Below are positions 25,348 to 34,347 of a stretch of DNA of 64,000 nt, piece after piece (position 1 is the first letter of the stretch; each line of letters begins with the position of its first letter). The translations under genes were made by a program, and so were the position numbers. Location of the stretch: assembly GCA_963803375.1 (NCBI GenBank), contig CAWDMB010000004.1, forward strand, positions 1 through 64,000, given 5' to 3'. The DNA comes from JAOPZW01 sp963803375 (lineage in GTDB: Bacteria > Actinomycetota > Thermoleophilia > Solirubrobacterales > Solirubrobacteraceae). The notes under the pieces were generated by a model. The model saw only the letters and a program-made list of their open reading frames with translations. It ran no database searches and was not told the origin of the DNA.

Positions 25348-26760
25348 CGCTGCGCGCTTGACGGTCGGCGGCGGGAGCGTCGGCCTCTGCCGCCGCTCAC
25401 AATCGCTGGCGCGGGGCCTCGGCATCGTCGGGCGTGTGGCGCGTGAGCTTCGCGAGGCCGCGCCCGGCGATCCGCTCCGTCGGCCCGGGATCCGACGCGA
25501 CGCAAACACACGCGCCGAGCCGTCGAGGCGACCGCGATACAACACCGGGCCCCAATCCAACCAAAAGTCACCCGGCACCGCCGACACACGCTCGGCGAGC
25601 CGCCCGACGCGCAGCGCAAGGAAATCCAGCGCCATTCGCCGCATGAGCCCCAGCGTTTGCAGCGTCACCGCCGAGGTGACATTGGGGTTACCGTCACGGT
25701 CTCCGCCGATCCAGGAGCCGAACGACAGCAAGGGGGGAATGACGATGCCGGCACCGGGATAGTCACCCGCGACGGCGTCTTCGAGCTCTCGGTAAAGGCG
25801 CGGCACTACCTCGAGCAGCGTCGAGTGGAAATAGACGAGGCCCGCCCGCACCTCGTCGAGAGCGGTTGGTGAGACCGCGCGAATCTCATCCGAGCTCCAC
25901 AGCTCCTGGATCGTGCTCGCCAGTTGTCCGCGCGTGCGCGCGAGCTCCTCGGCTTCGACCTCGCGATCGTCAAGCTCGCGGATCACAGCGAACACGCGTG
26001 CCAGCTTGGCCACCGTCGTGCGGCGCCGCGCTTCCGTCGGATGCGCGGTTACCACCAGGCGGATCTCGGCCTGTGCGAGCAGCTCCTGCAGGCTCTCGGC
26101 GCTCGTGCCGCGAGCGGCGATGATCCCGATCGCCTCGCGCAGCGACCCGCGGCGTGGCGCGGGAAGCTCTTTACGCCCGCGGGCGCGGATGCGGCGAACA
26201 CGCTCGTTGTCCTCGGCGAGATTCACCAGGCTGAAGTAGGGGTCTCCTCGCGTTTGAGTGGATCTCGTAGGAACCGGTCTTGGCTCGTCCGGTGGGGTGC
26301 CGCTGCGATCGGCGACACGTTGCCAGCTCCCAGTTGCAGGCTCTTTCCCCCTCGGTGCCGTTGGTTGGGCCATAGCCCGTCGCCTGCCCGAGGTCGCTGA
26401 GCGCCGCCCATCGCCTGCACAACTTCCGTCGAGGCCAACGCGGACTTGAACCAGCTCATTTGCAGGAGTGTTCTGCGCCTGACACCGCAGATCCGCCCAC
26501 TCAAACGACCGGAGCGCCTGAAGTAGCTCGTGAATGCGCGCACCAACACGGTCGTCTCCTCGATCGACAAGCCCGCCACCAGGGGCGGCCAGCCGCTCGG
26601 CGGCAGTCTCCTCACCGGATCGCAGCGCCTTGCCCAAGATGCGGGCGCGCTCCTCCAGCACGAACGCGCCCGCGGGCTCCTGCGCCTGGATCACCTCGCC
26701 GAGCAGTCCGCCGAGCAGACCGATGTCGTCATGAAGCGTGCGCGATGAAGTCATGGCCAT
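25327..26760 (-). pseudogene. ppc: Phosphoenolpyruvate carboxylase, N-terminal fragment with an internal insert
   Basis: PEP carboxylase makes oxaloacetate from PEP and bicarbonate to refill the TCA cycle and is about 900 residues long. Here only the first third is present. It has the N-terminal LHDDIGLLGGLLGEVI, YFSLVNLAEDNERVRRIR, the catalytic-His motif VVTAHPTEARRRT, and GSWIGGDRDGNPNVT. Homology fades after MRRMALDFLALRVGRLAERV and the frame closes at 25327 without the lyase C-terminus. About 85 non-native residues between LLQALRSF and PYFSLVNL come from a small inverted-repeat element. It is non-functional: both truncated and interrupted. Confidence 0.9.
26251..26507. repeat. MITE-like inverted-repeat element inside ppc
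   Basis: A 257-base segment is bounded by CGTTTGAGTGG (26251-26261) and CCACTCAAACG (26497-26507). It interrupts the coding sequence exactly where the ppc protein alignment shows foreign residues. It encodes no recognisable protein, keeps the reading frame open, and has no obvious target duplication. Size and ends fit a non-autonomous miniature transposable element. Confidence 0.6.
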
Positions 26761-26869
26761 CTCTGGTTCCTGCAGACTTCGTTAAGGCCCGTGGGGAACA
26801 TCGGAACGAAAAGTCACGCTAAGCGGCCGGCCTTGTGAGCGTTCCGCCGGTCCGTCTCGTGCCGCCTAG

Positions 26870-28323
26870 TTGTGCTTTGGTAGGTGTCGGGAGGGTTATG
26901 TGGCTGGGCGGCGAACTGGGGCTGTCATGGTTGCCGCCACGTCGATGGTCGAGGTTGATGAGGAGCTTGTCGGGGTCGCGCCGGAGGTCAAGGATCGCCT
27001 GGCGGCGTACTTCGCCGATGTCGTGTCGGCGCTGGGGCGCTCTGAGCAGCGGCGTGCGGCGGAGCTGTACGCGCGTGGGCTGATCGAGGCGGGGGCGCGC
27101 AAGTCGCTTGAGCCGATCGTCACGCGGCTGGGTGGCGGGAAGGTCGAGTACGAGGCGTTGCAGCACTTCCTGGCAGACAGCCCGTGGGACCCGGCGATCG
27201 TCGATCGCGCGGTCGCCGAGCGCGTGTGCGCGGTGATCGAGCCCGAGGCGTGGGTGCTCGACGACACCGGGATCCCCAAGGACGGCAAGCGCTCGCCGGG
27301 GGTCAAGCGCCAGTACTCCGGGACGCTGGGCAAGATCGGCAACTGCCAGATCGCGGTCTCGCTGCATGCCGTCGGTGGCAAGGGCACGGTCCCGCTGGGG
27401 TTCCGGCTGTACCTGCCCGAGGACTGGTGCGCCGATGCCGAGCGCCGCAAGCGGGCCAAGATCCCCGAGAGCGTGGAGTTTGCGACCAAGCCGGCGCTGG
27501 GCGGCGAGCTGGTCGCGCGCGCGGCGGGCTGGAAGATCCGCCGCGCGCCGGTGCTCGGCGACCAGGCCTACGGCAACGACGCCAAGCTACGCACGCGCCT
27601 GCACGACGACGGCATCGACTACGTGCTGAGCGTCGGCCCGGAGTGCGACGTCTACGAGCCCGACACCGTCTTCGCCGTCCCACCGCGCAAGCCCGGGTCG
27701 CGCGGCCCGGCGCCCAGCGTGGCGCGCCCGGACCGCGAGCCGCTGTCGATCGCCGAGCTCGCCGCCGGCCTTGACTCAGAGGCCTTCCAGACGGTCGCCT
27801 TCCGCGACACCGACGGCCAGCAGCTGACGTCGCGCTTTGCGTTCGTGCGCGTGATCGCCGCGCACCCCGTCGACCGCGACCGCCAGGCGCCGCGCGAGGA
27901 ATGGCTGATCGTCGAGTGGCCCGAAGACCACGCCGAACCCAGCGACTACTGGCTGTCCAACCTGCCCGCCGCCACCGAGCCCGAGCGCCTCGCGCGGCTG
28001 GCCCGGCTGCGCTGGATGATCGAGCTGGACTACAAGCAGCTCAAGGGCGAGCTCGGCCTCGACCACTACGAGGGCCGCAGCTACCTCGGCTTTCACCACC
28101 ACTGCACGCTGGTCACCGCCGCCCACGGCTTTCTGACCCTGGAACGGGCAGACCCAAATCGCCTGCGGCCGGGCTGACACTGCCCCAGGCGGTGCTGCTG
28201 CTGCAGCCCGTCTTTCAGTGCTGGACCGGCCGCTGCAACACCTGCCAACGCCCGATCAACCTCGCCGACGTGCCCCTCCGCAGGCCACCCCAACGCGAGT
28301 GACCACGACCCACCAAAGCACTA
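26870..28323 (+). mobile_element. IS701-family element
   Basis: The 1454-base element has inverted repeats TTGTGCTTTGGTAGGT at the left and TAGTGCTTTGGTGGGT on the complement at the right. It is flanked by the 4-base duplication CTAG (26866-26869 and 28324-28327), the target typical of IS701. It sits between the truncated ppc and the truncated desaturase gene. Confidence 0.9.
26927..28177 (+). CDS. IS701-family transposase (C-terminal frameshift)
   Basis: The DDE_5-type transposase of about 416 residues starts at ATG 26927 (an upstream in-frame extension begins inside the terminal repeat). Its catalytic segments are WVLDDTGIPKDGKRSPGVKR with the first Asp, RAPVLGDQAYGNDAKLR with the second, and LRWMIELDYKQLKGELGLDH with the Glu. 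After LERADPNRLRPG a stop at 28177 cuts off the usual tail, which remains readable in the next frame (GLTLPQAVLLLQPVFQCW...). A single-base frameshift thus removes about 35 residues beyond the catalytic core. Activity is uncertain. Confidence 0.88.
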   Translation: MVAATSMVEVDEELVGVAPEVKDRLAAYFADVVSALGRSEQRRAAELYARGLIEAGARKSLEPIVTRLGGGKVEYEALQHFLADSPWDPAIVDRAVAERVCAVIEPEAWVLDDTGIPKDGKRSPGVKRQYSGTLGKIGNCQIAVSLHAVGGKGTVPLGFRLYLPEDWCADAERRKRAKIPESVEFATKPALGGELVARAAGWKIRRAPVLGDQAYGNDAKLRTRLHDDGIDYVLSVGPECDVYEPDTVFAVPPRKPGSRGPAPSVARPDREPLSIAELAAGLDSEAFQTVAFRDTDGQQLTSRFAFVRVIAAHPVDRDRQAPREEWLIVEWPEDHAEPSDYWLSNLPAATEPERLARLARLRWMIELDYKQLKGELGLDHYEGRSYLGFHHHCTLVTAAHGFLTLERADPNRLRPG

Positions 28324-28363
28324 CTAGTGCTGGGCACCGGCTACTTCTGCCGGGCGGGCCGCG

Positions 28364-28384
28364 CGGGCGGGCATGTCCCGCCCG
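28364..28384. other. Perfect GC hairpin at the island/chromosome junction
   Basis: An 8-bp perfect stem (CGGGCGGG/CCCGCCCG) with loop CATGT lies just right of the IS701 target site. There is no T-run, so it may be a weak terminator or chance pairing in very GC-rich DNA. The rest of 28328-28535 shows no other feature. Confidence 0.35.
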
Positions 28385-28535
28385 GCCGCCCGTAAACCGA
28401 CTCTGAGGAGGCCAATGACCGAGTCGCATGACAGCCCAGACCTCCAGCACGGGCGAGGCGATCCCCGACCCGGACCTGTTTGTTCTACCTGCCCCCGTCG
28501 ATTAATTCGCCCCGACGCCCGACGGCCGGCGCGTC

Positions 28536-29729
28536 GTGACGTGGTCGGACCGCGCGCGCACCCACGCGCAGCTCGCGCGCGACTGGTCGCCCGCCGACGC
28601 CGACGCCTACGCGGCGCGGGCCGAGCGCCTCGACGCCGCGGCGGCGCGCGCCCGTCCGCTGCTCCTCGAGCCGCCCGACCGCGAGCGCTGGCTGCAGGCG
28701 ATCGGCCCGGAGCTGCTCGACGGCTCGATCGCCGACGACGTGCGCGCCCTGCCCTCCGAGCCGGTGCGCGTGCCGTTCGCGATCCAGGGCCTGATCGGCA
28801 CGCTGGCCGCCCCCGAGGACCCCGGCACGGCGTTCGTCGCGCTGTTCCACGACCTCGGCGAGGCGACGCGGCCGCCCGGCGCGTGGGGCTTCGCGCGCGG
28901 CGGGATGGGCGCGGTCTCCGAGGCGTTGCGCGCGGCGGCGGTGGCCGCGGGCGCACGCATCCACACCGACGCCACGGTGGAGCGGATCCTCGTCGACGAG
29001 TCCGACCGCACTGCCGCCGGGGTGCTGGTCGACGACGGGCGCGAGCTGCGCGCCCGGGTCGTGCTCTCGAACGCCGACCCGGTTCGCACCGCCGCGCTCG
29101 CCGGACTGCCGGCCCCACGAGACTGGCGCCAGGACGGGCCGGTGGTCAAGGTCATGGTGCTGCTCGACGGGCTGCCGGACTTCCCCGCCTGGCCGGGCCC
29201 CGAGCCGTGGCAGGGGACGATCGACATCGGCTTCACGATGCAGGAGCTCGGCGCCGCCGCGGCCGACGCCCGCGACGGCCTGCCCGCCCGGCGGCCGTGG
29301 ATCGAGGCCGCGTGCCAGACCGCGGCCGACCCCGGCCTCGCGCCGCCGGGACGCCACGTGCTCTCGCTGTTCTGCCAGTGCTTTCCGCCCGACGCCGACG
29401 CCGAGGCGGCGGCCGACGTCGCGATCGCGCGCTTCGCCGAGGCCTGCCCGGAGCTGCCCGACCGCGTGGTGGACCGCCTCGCGCTGGGCCCGCGCGAGCT
29501 CGAGGCGCGGTTCGGCCTGACCGGCGGGCACATCTTCCACGGCGAGATGCTCGGCCCGCAGCTGTTGGAGCGCCGCTTCGCCCCGCGCCGCTTCGGCGGC
29601 GTCGAGGGCCTCTACCTCGCGGGCTCGGGCGCGCACCCCGGCGGGGCGGTGACCGGCGCGCCCGGGTACCTCGCCGCGCGGGCCGTGCTCGAGGACCGCG
29701 GAGGCGGCCGCCCGGCGTTCTATCCTTGA
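28536..29729 (+). pseudogene. Phytoene-desaturase/PYROXD2-like oxidoreductase, N-terminally truncated
   Basis: The 397 visible residues are the middle and C-terminal parts of an FAD-dependent desaturase-like enzyme. They include the substrate-domain segment GTAFVALFHDLGEATRPPG, GGMGAVSEALRAAAVAAGAR, and the C-terminal FAD-binding signature GLYLAGSGAHPGGAVTGAPG. The N-terminal Rossmann segment with the GxGxxG dinucleotide motif (about 110-120 residues) is absent. Upstream of GTG 28536 the frame continues only ten or so family-like codons before a TAA at about 28502. The protein cannot bind FAD normally, so I regard it as a 5'-truncated gene left at the island edge. It runs into yqeY. Confidence 0.8.
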
Positions 29730-29735
29730 CCGTGG

Positions 29736-30167
29736 ATGGCGCTGGCCGAGGAGCTCAGGCAGGATCTCGCGACGAGCATGAAGGCGGGGGAGAAGGACCG
29801 CGTGGGCACGCTGCGCCTCGTGCTATCCGAGCTCCAGAAGGCCGCCAAGGACGGCACGGGCGACGAGCTCGCCGTGCTGCGGCGCGAGCGCAAGCGCCGC
29901 CACGAGGCCGCCGCAGCCTTCCGCGAGGGCGGCCGGCCGGAGCTGGCCGACGCCGAGGAGGCCGAGGCCCGGATCATCGAGGGCTACCTGCCCGCCGAGC
30001 TCTCCGACGACGAGCTCCGCGGCATCGTCGCCGCCGCCGTGGCCGAGGCCGGCGCGTCGACGCCGCGCGACATGGGCGCGGTCATGCGCGCCGCGATGGC
30101 CCAAGTGGCCGGGCGGGCCGACGGGCGCCGCGTCTCGGCGCTCGCCCAGGAGGCGTTGCGGGGCTGA
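29736..30167 (+). CDS. yqeY: GatB/YqeY-domain protein
   Basis: The 143-residue cytoplasmic protein consists of a single GatB/YqeY helical domain, like the tRNA-binding tail of GatB. In other bacteria it is implicated in tRNA-dependent amidation, but its role is not settled. The family features are the N-terminal LRQDLATSMKAGEKDRVGTL, the Arg/Lys-rich central helix, and IIEGYLPAELSDDELRGIVA. Length is normal. The stop overlaps the phoH start (TGATG), and the order yqeY-phoH-ybeY-era is a conserved core cluster in this kind of genome. Confidence 0.92.
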   Translation: MALAEELRQDLATSMKAGEKDRVGTLRLVLSELQKAAKDGTGDELAVLRRERKRRHEAAAAFREGGRPELADAEEAEARIIEGYLPAELSDDELRGIVAAAVAEAGASTPRDMGAVMRAAMAQVAGRADGRRVSALAQEALRG

Positions 30168-32104
30168 TGCGCCGCCAGGTCGAGGTGCCCAACGAGGTCG
30201 CGGCCGCCCTCAGCGGCTCGAGCGACCAGATCCTGCGCACGCTCGAGGGCCACGTCGACTGCGAGCTCTACCTGCGCGGCAACGTCGTCACCCTCGACGG
30301 CGACGCCGAGCCGGTCGCCGCCGCCGCGATCGTCGTCCGCGAGCTCGCCGAGCTCATCGCCCAGGGCCATGAGATCGCCGACGGCACGATCGCCGCGGTG
30401 ACGAGTGCGCTCGACCAGCACGCCTCGCCGGCCGCGATCCTCGAGGACGTCGTCTGGCGCCACCGCGCCCGCAAGGTCGCGCCGAAGACGGTCAACCAGA
30501 AGCGCTACGTCGACTCGATCCGCTCCAACACGATCACGTTCGGGATCGGGCCGGCCGGCACCGGCAAGACGTTCCTGGCGGTCGCGCTGGCCGCAGCGGC
30601 GCTCAGCCGCCGCGAGGTCAGCCGCATCATCCTCACGCGGCCGGCGGTCGAGGCCGGCGAGCGGCTGGGCTTCCTGCCCGGCGACCTGATGGCGAAGATC
30701 GACCCCTACCTGCGGCCGCTCTTCGACGCGCTGCACGACATGATCGACCCCGAGAAGGTCGCTTCGCACCTCGAGCGCAACGTCATCGAGGTCGCGCCGC
30801 TGGCCTTCATGCGCGGGCGAGAAGGTGCCCCGGTTGAGGGGGTGGGTGGGGCTCGGGTGGGCGATCTGGTATCGGCTCGCGGTCGCACGCCGGTGTGGGG
30901 GTGTACCCGCAGGGGAGCAGGACGTCTACCGGGTCGAGGCGCAGGATGGCGCGTGACGCTCGCTGCGGTGAGCACCTGTGGTTGGTGCACGCGCCGACGA
31001 CGCAGCGGTCAGCCGCTGGCGTGTGCTCAGACGCGTGAGATGATCGGCACCTGCGCGCGATCACTAGCACCGGTACGAGCTCGTTGTAGAGCGCGCCGGT
31101 GAGCTTGGCCGACCGGGAGGTGCCGATGGACCCGTACGCGCTGGGCCTGCTGCTCGGCGACGGTGCCTGACCGGGACCACGACGCCGGCCTTCGCTACCG
31201 GCGACCCGGAACTGGCGTGGGAGCTGAGCGGCGTCTGCCTGGTATCGAGCTACGGCACAGGAATGGACCGAACTACCAGCTGACCAGATGACGTCGCTAG
31301 GTGATGTCATCACCGTGGCGAACCCAGTCACCGCTGCGGCGAGCCGCCTCGGTTTGATGGGCACGCGCTCGACCACCAAGTTCGTCCGGAGCTGTATCTG
31401 CACAACTCATACAGCGTGCGGCTGGCCATCCTGCAGGGCCTGCTCGACACCACGGCGGCCCGGTCACGCAGCGAATAGCACCTGCCGCATCTAGTACACG
31501 ACGACCTCGCCGCCCTCCCCGACGACGTCCTCTTCCTTGTCCGCTCTCTCGGCGGCGTCGCCTACACCGGCACCGCCAGCCACGGGCCGCTCGACCGGCC
31601 CGCCACGCCCGTCTACCACCGCAACGACGCTACATCATCGACATCAGCCCGAAAGGTATCGAGCCGTTCCGACTCGACCCGCAAGCGGGACCATAACGCC
31701 GCAAGGCGGCGAGCGACCGATGCGTCATCGAGGAGAGCAGCAGAGAAAGCGAAAAAGTATAAGTGAGAGGATTAAAAAACACGCTCAACGACTCGTTCGT
31801 GATCCTCGACGAGGCCCAGAACACGACGCCCGAGCAGATGAAGATGTTCCTCACGCGGCTGGGCTTCAACTCGAAGATGGTCATCACCGGCGACGTGACC
31901 CAGGTCGACCTGCCGCGCGATCAGCGCTCGGGCCTGATCGTCGTCGCCGACATCCTGCGCGGGGTCGAGGGCGTCGAGTTCGTGCGCTTCGGCGGTGCCG
32001 ACGTCGTCCGCCACCGCCTCGTCCAGCGCATCGTCGAGGCCTACGACGCGCACGCCGAGCGGGCCGCGCCCGAGCTGCGCCCGGCGGATCGCCGGCGGGC
32101 GTGA
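30167..32104 (+). pseudogene. phoH: PhoH-family ATPase, split by an intein relic
   Basis: PhoH is a cytoplasmic P-loop NTPase linked to RNA metabolism. Codons 1-218 (30167-30820) include the N-terminal region, the Walker A motif (GIGPAGTGKTFLAVALA) and NVIEVAPLAFMRGR. The rest (31781-32104) begins TLNDSFVILDEAQNTTPEQM with Walker B and sensor residues. The two halves join in frame if 30821-31780 is removed. As it stands the upstream frame closes at 31102. A GTG at 31766 could start a separate C-terminal fragment, but neither piece alone has both nucleotide-binding motifs. The stop overlaps ybeY by GTGA. Confidence 0.88.
30821..31780 (+). mobile_element. Decayed LAGLIDADG intein in phoH
   Basis: The 960-base insert lies exactly between Arg and the Thr that starts PhoH TLNDSF; Cys/Ser/Thr at this place is the rule for inteins. 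Readable in changing frames, in intein order, are TPVWG/VYPQG and DVYRVEAQDG (splicing block A side), GEHLWLVH (block B, 30967-30990), LGLLLGDGA (first LAGLIDADG helix, 31141-31167), NPVTAA and RLGLMGTRSTTKF (31321-31383), RLAILQGLLDT (second LAGLIDADG helix, 31419-31451) and YIIDISPKGIEPFRL (31631 onward). Frameshifts and stops (for example TGA at 31168) break it. The C-terminal splicing block is gone, though the last codon before Thr is still Asn (AAC). Confidence 0.85.
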
Positions 32105-32490
32105 GCGGCATCGACGTCGAGGTGCTCGGTTGCAGCGGCGCGAGCACGCCGCCGCTCGCGGAGGTCGAGCGCCTCGTCGGCCTCGCCGTGGCCTCGGCCG
32201 GCGTCCACGACGGACACGTCGCCGTCGAGTTCGTCGCCGAGCCGCGGATCGCCGAGCTCAACGTGCGCCACCGCGGCCGGTCCGGCCCCACCGACGTCCT
32301 CTCCTTCCCGGTCGACGGGGACGGCGCGCCCGCCGGCCCCCGCGAGCTTGGCGACATCGTCATCTGCCCCGCGCAGACGGCGAACCTGCGCGAAACGATC
32401 GTCCACGGCGCCCTGCACCTCACCGGCATGGATCACGAGTCCGACGAGGGCGAGATGCTCGCCCTGCAGGCCGAGATCCTCAGCTGGTGA
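32101..32490 (+). CDS. ybeY: Endoribonuclease YbeY
   Basis: This 129-residue zinc-dependent single-strand RNase takes part in 16S rRNA 3' maturation and ribosome quality control. The metal site HGALHLTGMDH (three His) is near the C-terminus, and the substrate-binding segment RGRSGPTDVLSFP lies before it. GTG 32101 overlaps the phoH stop (GTGA), and the stop overlaps era in the same way, so translation is coupled. The coupling matters because the upstream phoH is broken: the gene may depend on re-initiation or a promoter within the intein relic. Confidence 0.95.
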   Translation: MSGIDVEVLGCSGASTPPLAEVERLVGLAVASAGVHDGHVAVEFVAEPRIAELNVRHRGRSGPTDVLSFPVDGDGAPAGPRELGDIVICPAQTANLRETIVHGALHLTGMDHESDEGEMLALQAEILSW

Positions 32491-33365
32491 GCCCACGGGC
32501 CGGCTTCGTCGCCCTCGCCGGCCGGCCGAACGTCGGCAAGTCGACGCTCGTCAACGCGATCGTCGGCCGCAAGGTGGCGATCGTCTCCGACAAGCCGCAG
32601 ACGACCCGGCGGGCGATCCGCGGGGTCCTCACCCGCGGCGAGGCGCAGATCGTGCTCGTCGACCTGCCCGGCGTGCAGCGCCCGCGCGACGCGCTGACCG
32701 AGCGCATGCAGCGGCGCGTCGAGCACGAGCTCGGAGAGTCCGACGCCGCGCTCTTCGTGGTCAACGCCGAGCAGGGCGTCGGGCCGGGCGATCGCTTCAT
32801 CGCGGCCGCGCTGCGCCGCGCCGGCGTCCGGGTCGTCCTGGCGCTCAACAAGGTCGACCGCCTCGATCGCGCGCGGACGGCGCGTGGGCTGACGGAGGCC
32901 GCCGAGCTCGACGTCGCCGACGACCTGTTCGCGGTCTCCGCGCGGACGGGCGAGGGCGTCGCGGCGCTCGTCGAGCACCTCGCCGGTCTCGTGCCGGAGG
33001 GCCCGCTGCTCTTCGACCCCGGCGACCGCTCCGACCAGCCGCTCGAGGTCCAGCTCGCCGAGCTCGTCCGCGAGCAGGTGCTGCGGCGGACGTTCCAGGA
33101 GGTCCCGCACGCCGTCGAGGTCGTCGTCGACGACGTCGAGCGTCGCGACGACCTCACGATCGTGCGCGCCCACGCGTGGGTCGAGGCCGACTCCCAGAAG
33201 GGCATCCTGATCGGCGCCGGCGGGCGGATGATCAAGGCGGTGGGCACGGCCGCCCGGCGCGAGCTCGAGCGCGAGCTCGGCACCCGCGTGCACCTCGACC
33301 TGTCCGTGCGCGTGCGGCGCTGGCGCGCCGACGACGCGCTGCTCGACCGCCTCGGGATCGAGTAA
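32487..33365 (+). CDS. era: GTPase Era
   Basis: The 292-residue ribosome-assembly GTPase binds the 3' end of 16S rRNA. G1 is AGRPNVGKS (residues 9-17), the switch region contains KPQTTRR, G3 is DLPG, G4 is NKVD and G5 is SARTGEGV. The C-terminal KH domain has the GILIGAGGRMIKAVG loop. The start is GTG 32487, overlapping ybeY. Length is normal. It ends 17 bases from the convergent ArsA-type gene. Confidence 0.97.
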   Translation: MSPRAGFVALAGRPNVGKSTLVNAIVGRKVAIVSDKPQTTRRAIRGVLTRGEAQIVLVDLPGVQRPRDALTERMQRRVEHELGESDAALFVVNAEQGVGPGDRFIAAALRRAGVRVVLALNKVDRLDRARTARGLTEAAELDVADDLFAVSARTGEGVAALVEHLAGLVPEGPLLFDPGDRSDQPLEVQLAELVREQVLRRTFQEVPHAVEVVVDDVERRDDLTIVRAHAWVEADSQKGILIGAGGRMIKAVGTAARRELERELGTRVHLDLSVRVRRWRADDALLDRLGIE

Positions 33366-33382
33366 GCCCGGCGAGCGAGGCC

Positions 33383-34312
33383 TCACGGCGCCAGGCGGTC
33401 GGCCAGCGCGTCGGCGAGGACGCGCAGCTCGGCGGGCCCGAGCTCGGGGACGGCGAGGAACGGCAGCGTCGAGATCGGCGCCTCGGCCGCTCGGCGCAGC
33501 CGCCGCAGCTGGCCCTGCTGCACTGCGGCCTGGCCGGCCTGGCTGCGCACGGCGGCGACGACGGCCGCGGGCAGCGCGCCGTCGGTGCTCGCGATGCGCT
33601 CGACGTCGTGGGCGCTGAAGCGCCGCGGAAGCACGCCGTTGACGACGATCCGGTCCAGGCCGCGTCCGAGCGCGCCGTGCAGGCGGTCCTCGAGCTCGAG
33701 CGTCTCGCCGACCGGCATCTCGGCGGCCTGCGCGACTGCGACCATCGCGCTGCGCGACGGATCCTCGAGCAGCTCGACCACCCGCCGCGCCTGCGTCGCG
33801 ATCGGGCCCACGCGCGCGATCTCGGCGAACGTGTGGGGGGTGCGCAGCAGCCCGACGCCGTGGCCGGAGGCCGGGCCGTCGACGACGACGAGGTCGTACT
33901 GGTGCGCGTGGCGGATCCAGCGCTCCGCGCGCCCGAGCTCCCAGGCCTTCGTGATCGAGAGGAGCTCGCGCGCCCCGGGCGCGGCGGCCACGAACGCGCC
34001 GAAGGCGTTCGACCGGGTGAGCACGCCGACGAGCCGGCGCGAGCCGACGACGCGCGTGGCCCACTCCTCGAGTGCGCGCGGGGGGTCGACGGTCGTCGCC
34101 CACAGCCCCTCGGCCAGCCCGAGCTCCAGGCCGGGCGGCGCGGCGGCCACGCCGAAGAGGCGCGGCGCCCGGGCCTGCGCGCCGACCTCGCACAGCGCGA
34201 CGCGGCGGCCGGCGCGGGCCGCGGCGAGGCCCAGCGCGAGGGCGACCGTCGTCTTGCCGACGCCGCCCTTGCCCGTCACGTAGAGCAGCTCGCGCTGCAA
34301 CACCGAGGTCAT
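33383..34312 (-). CDS. ArsA-family ATPase
   Basis: The 309-residue P-loop ATPase belongs to the ArsA/GET3 (deviant Walker A) group: YVTGKGGVGKTTVALALGLA at the N-terminus and VVVDGPASGHGVGLLRTP as the Walker B/switch segment. In many actinobacteria such proteins are not tied to arsenic, and their substrate is unknown. The open frame continues to 34396, but the ATG at 34312 puts the P-loop at the usual distance from the N-terminus. It diverges from crtB (35 bases apart), so promoters for both must lie in or overlap that gap. No arsenic genes are nearby. Confidence 0.88.
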   Translation of the reverse strand: MTSVLQRELLYVTGKGGVGKTTVALALGLAAARAGRRVALCEVGAQARAPRLFGVAAAPPGLELGLAEGLWATTVDPPRALEEWATRVVGSRRLVGVLTRSNAFGAFVAAAPGARELLSITKAWELGRAERWIRHAHQYDLVVVDGPASGHGVGLLRTPHTFAEIARVGPIATQARRVVELLEDPSRSAMVAVAQAAEMPVGETLELEDRLHGALGRGLDRIVVNGVLPRRFSAHDVERIASTDGALPAAVVAAVRSQAGQAAVQQGQLRRLRRAAEAPISTLPFLAVPELGPAELRVLADALADRLAP

Positions 34313-34347
34313 CCGCCCGTCAGGGGTAGCACGTAGGCTCCGCGATC

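Noticed and set aside
30821..31780. The phoH insert as a group I or group II intron
   Set aside because: No domain V hairpin, no GTGCG start and no group I core were seen, whereas protein motifs typical of inteins occur in the right order and the insert abuts a Thr codon.
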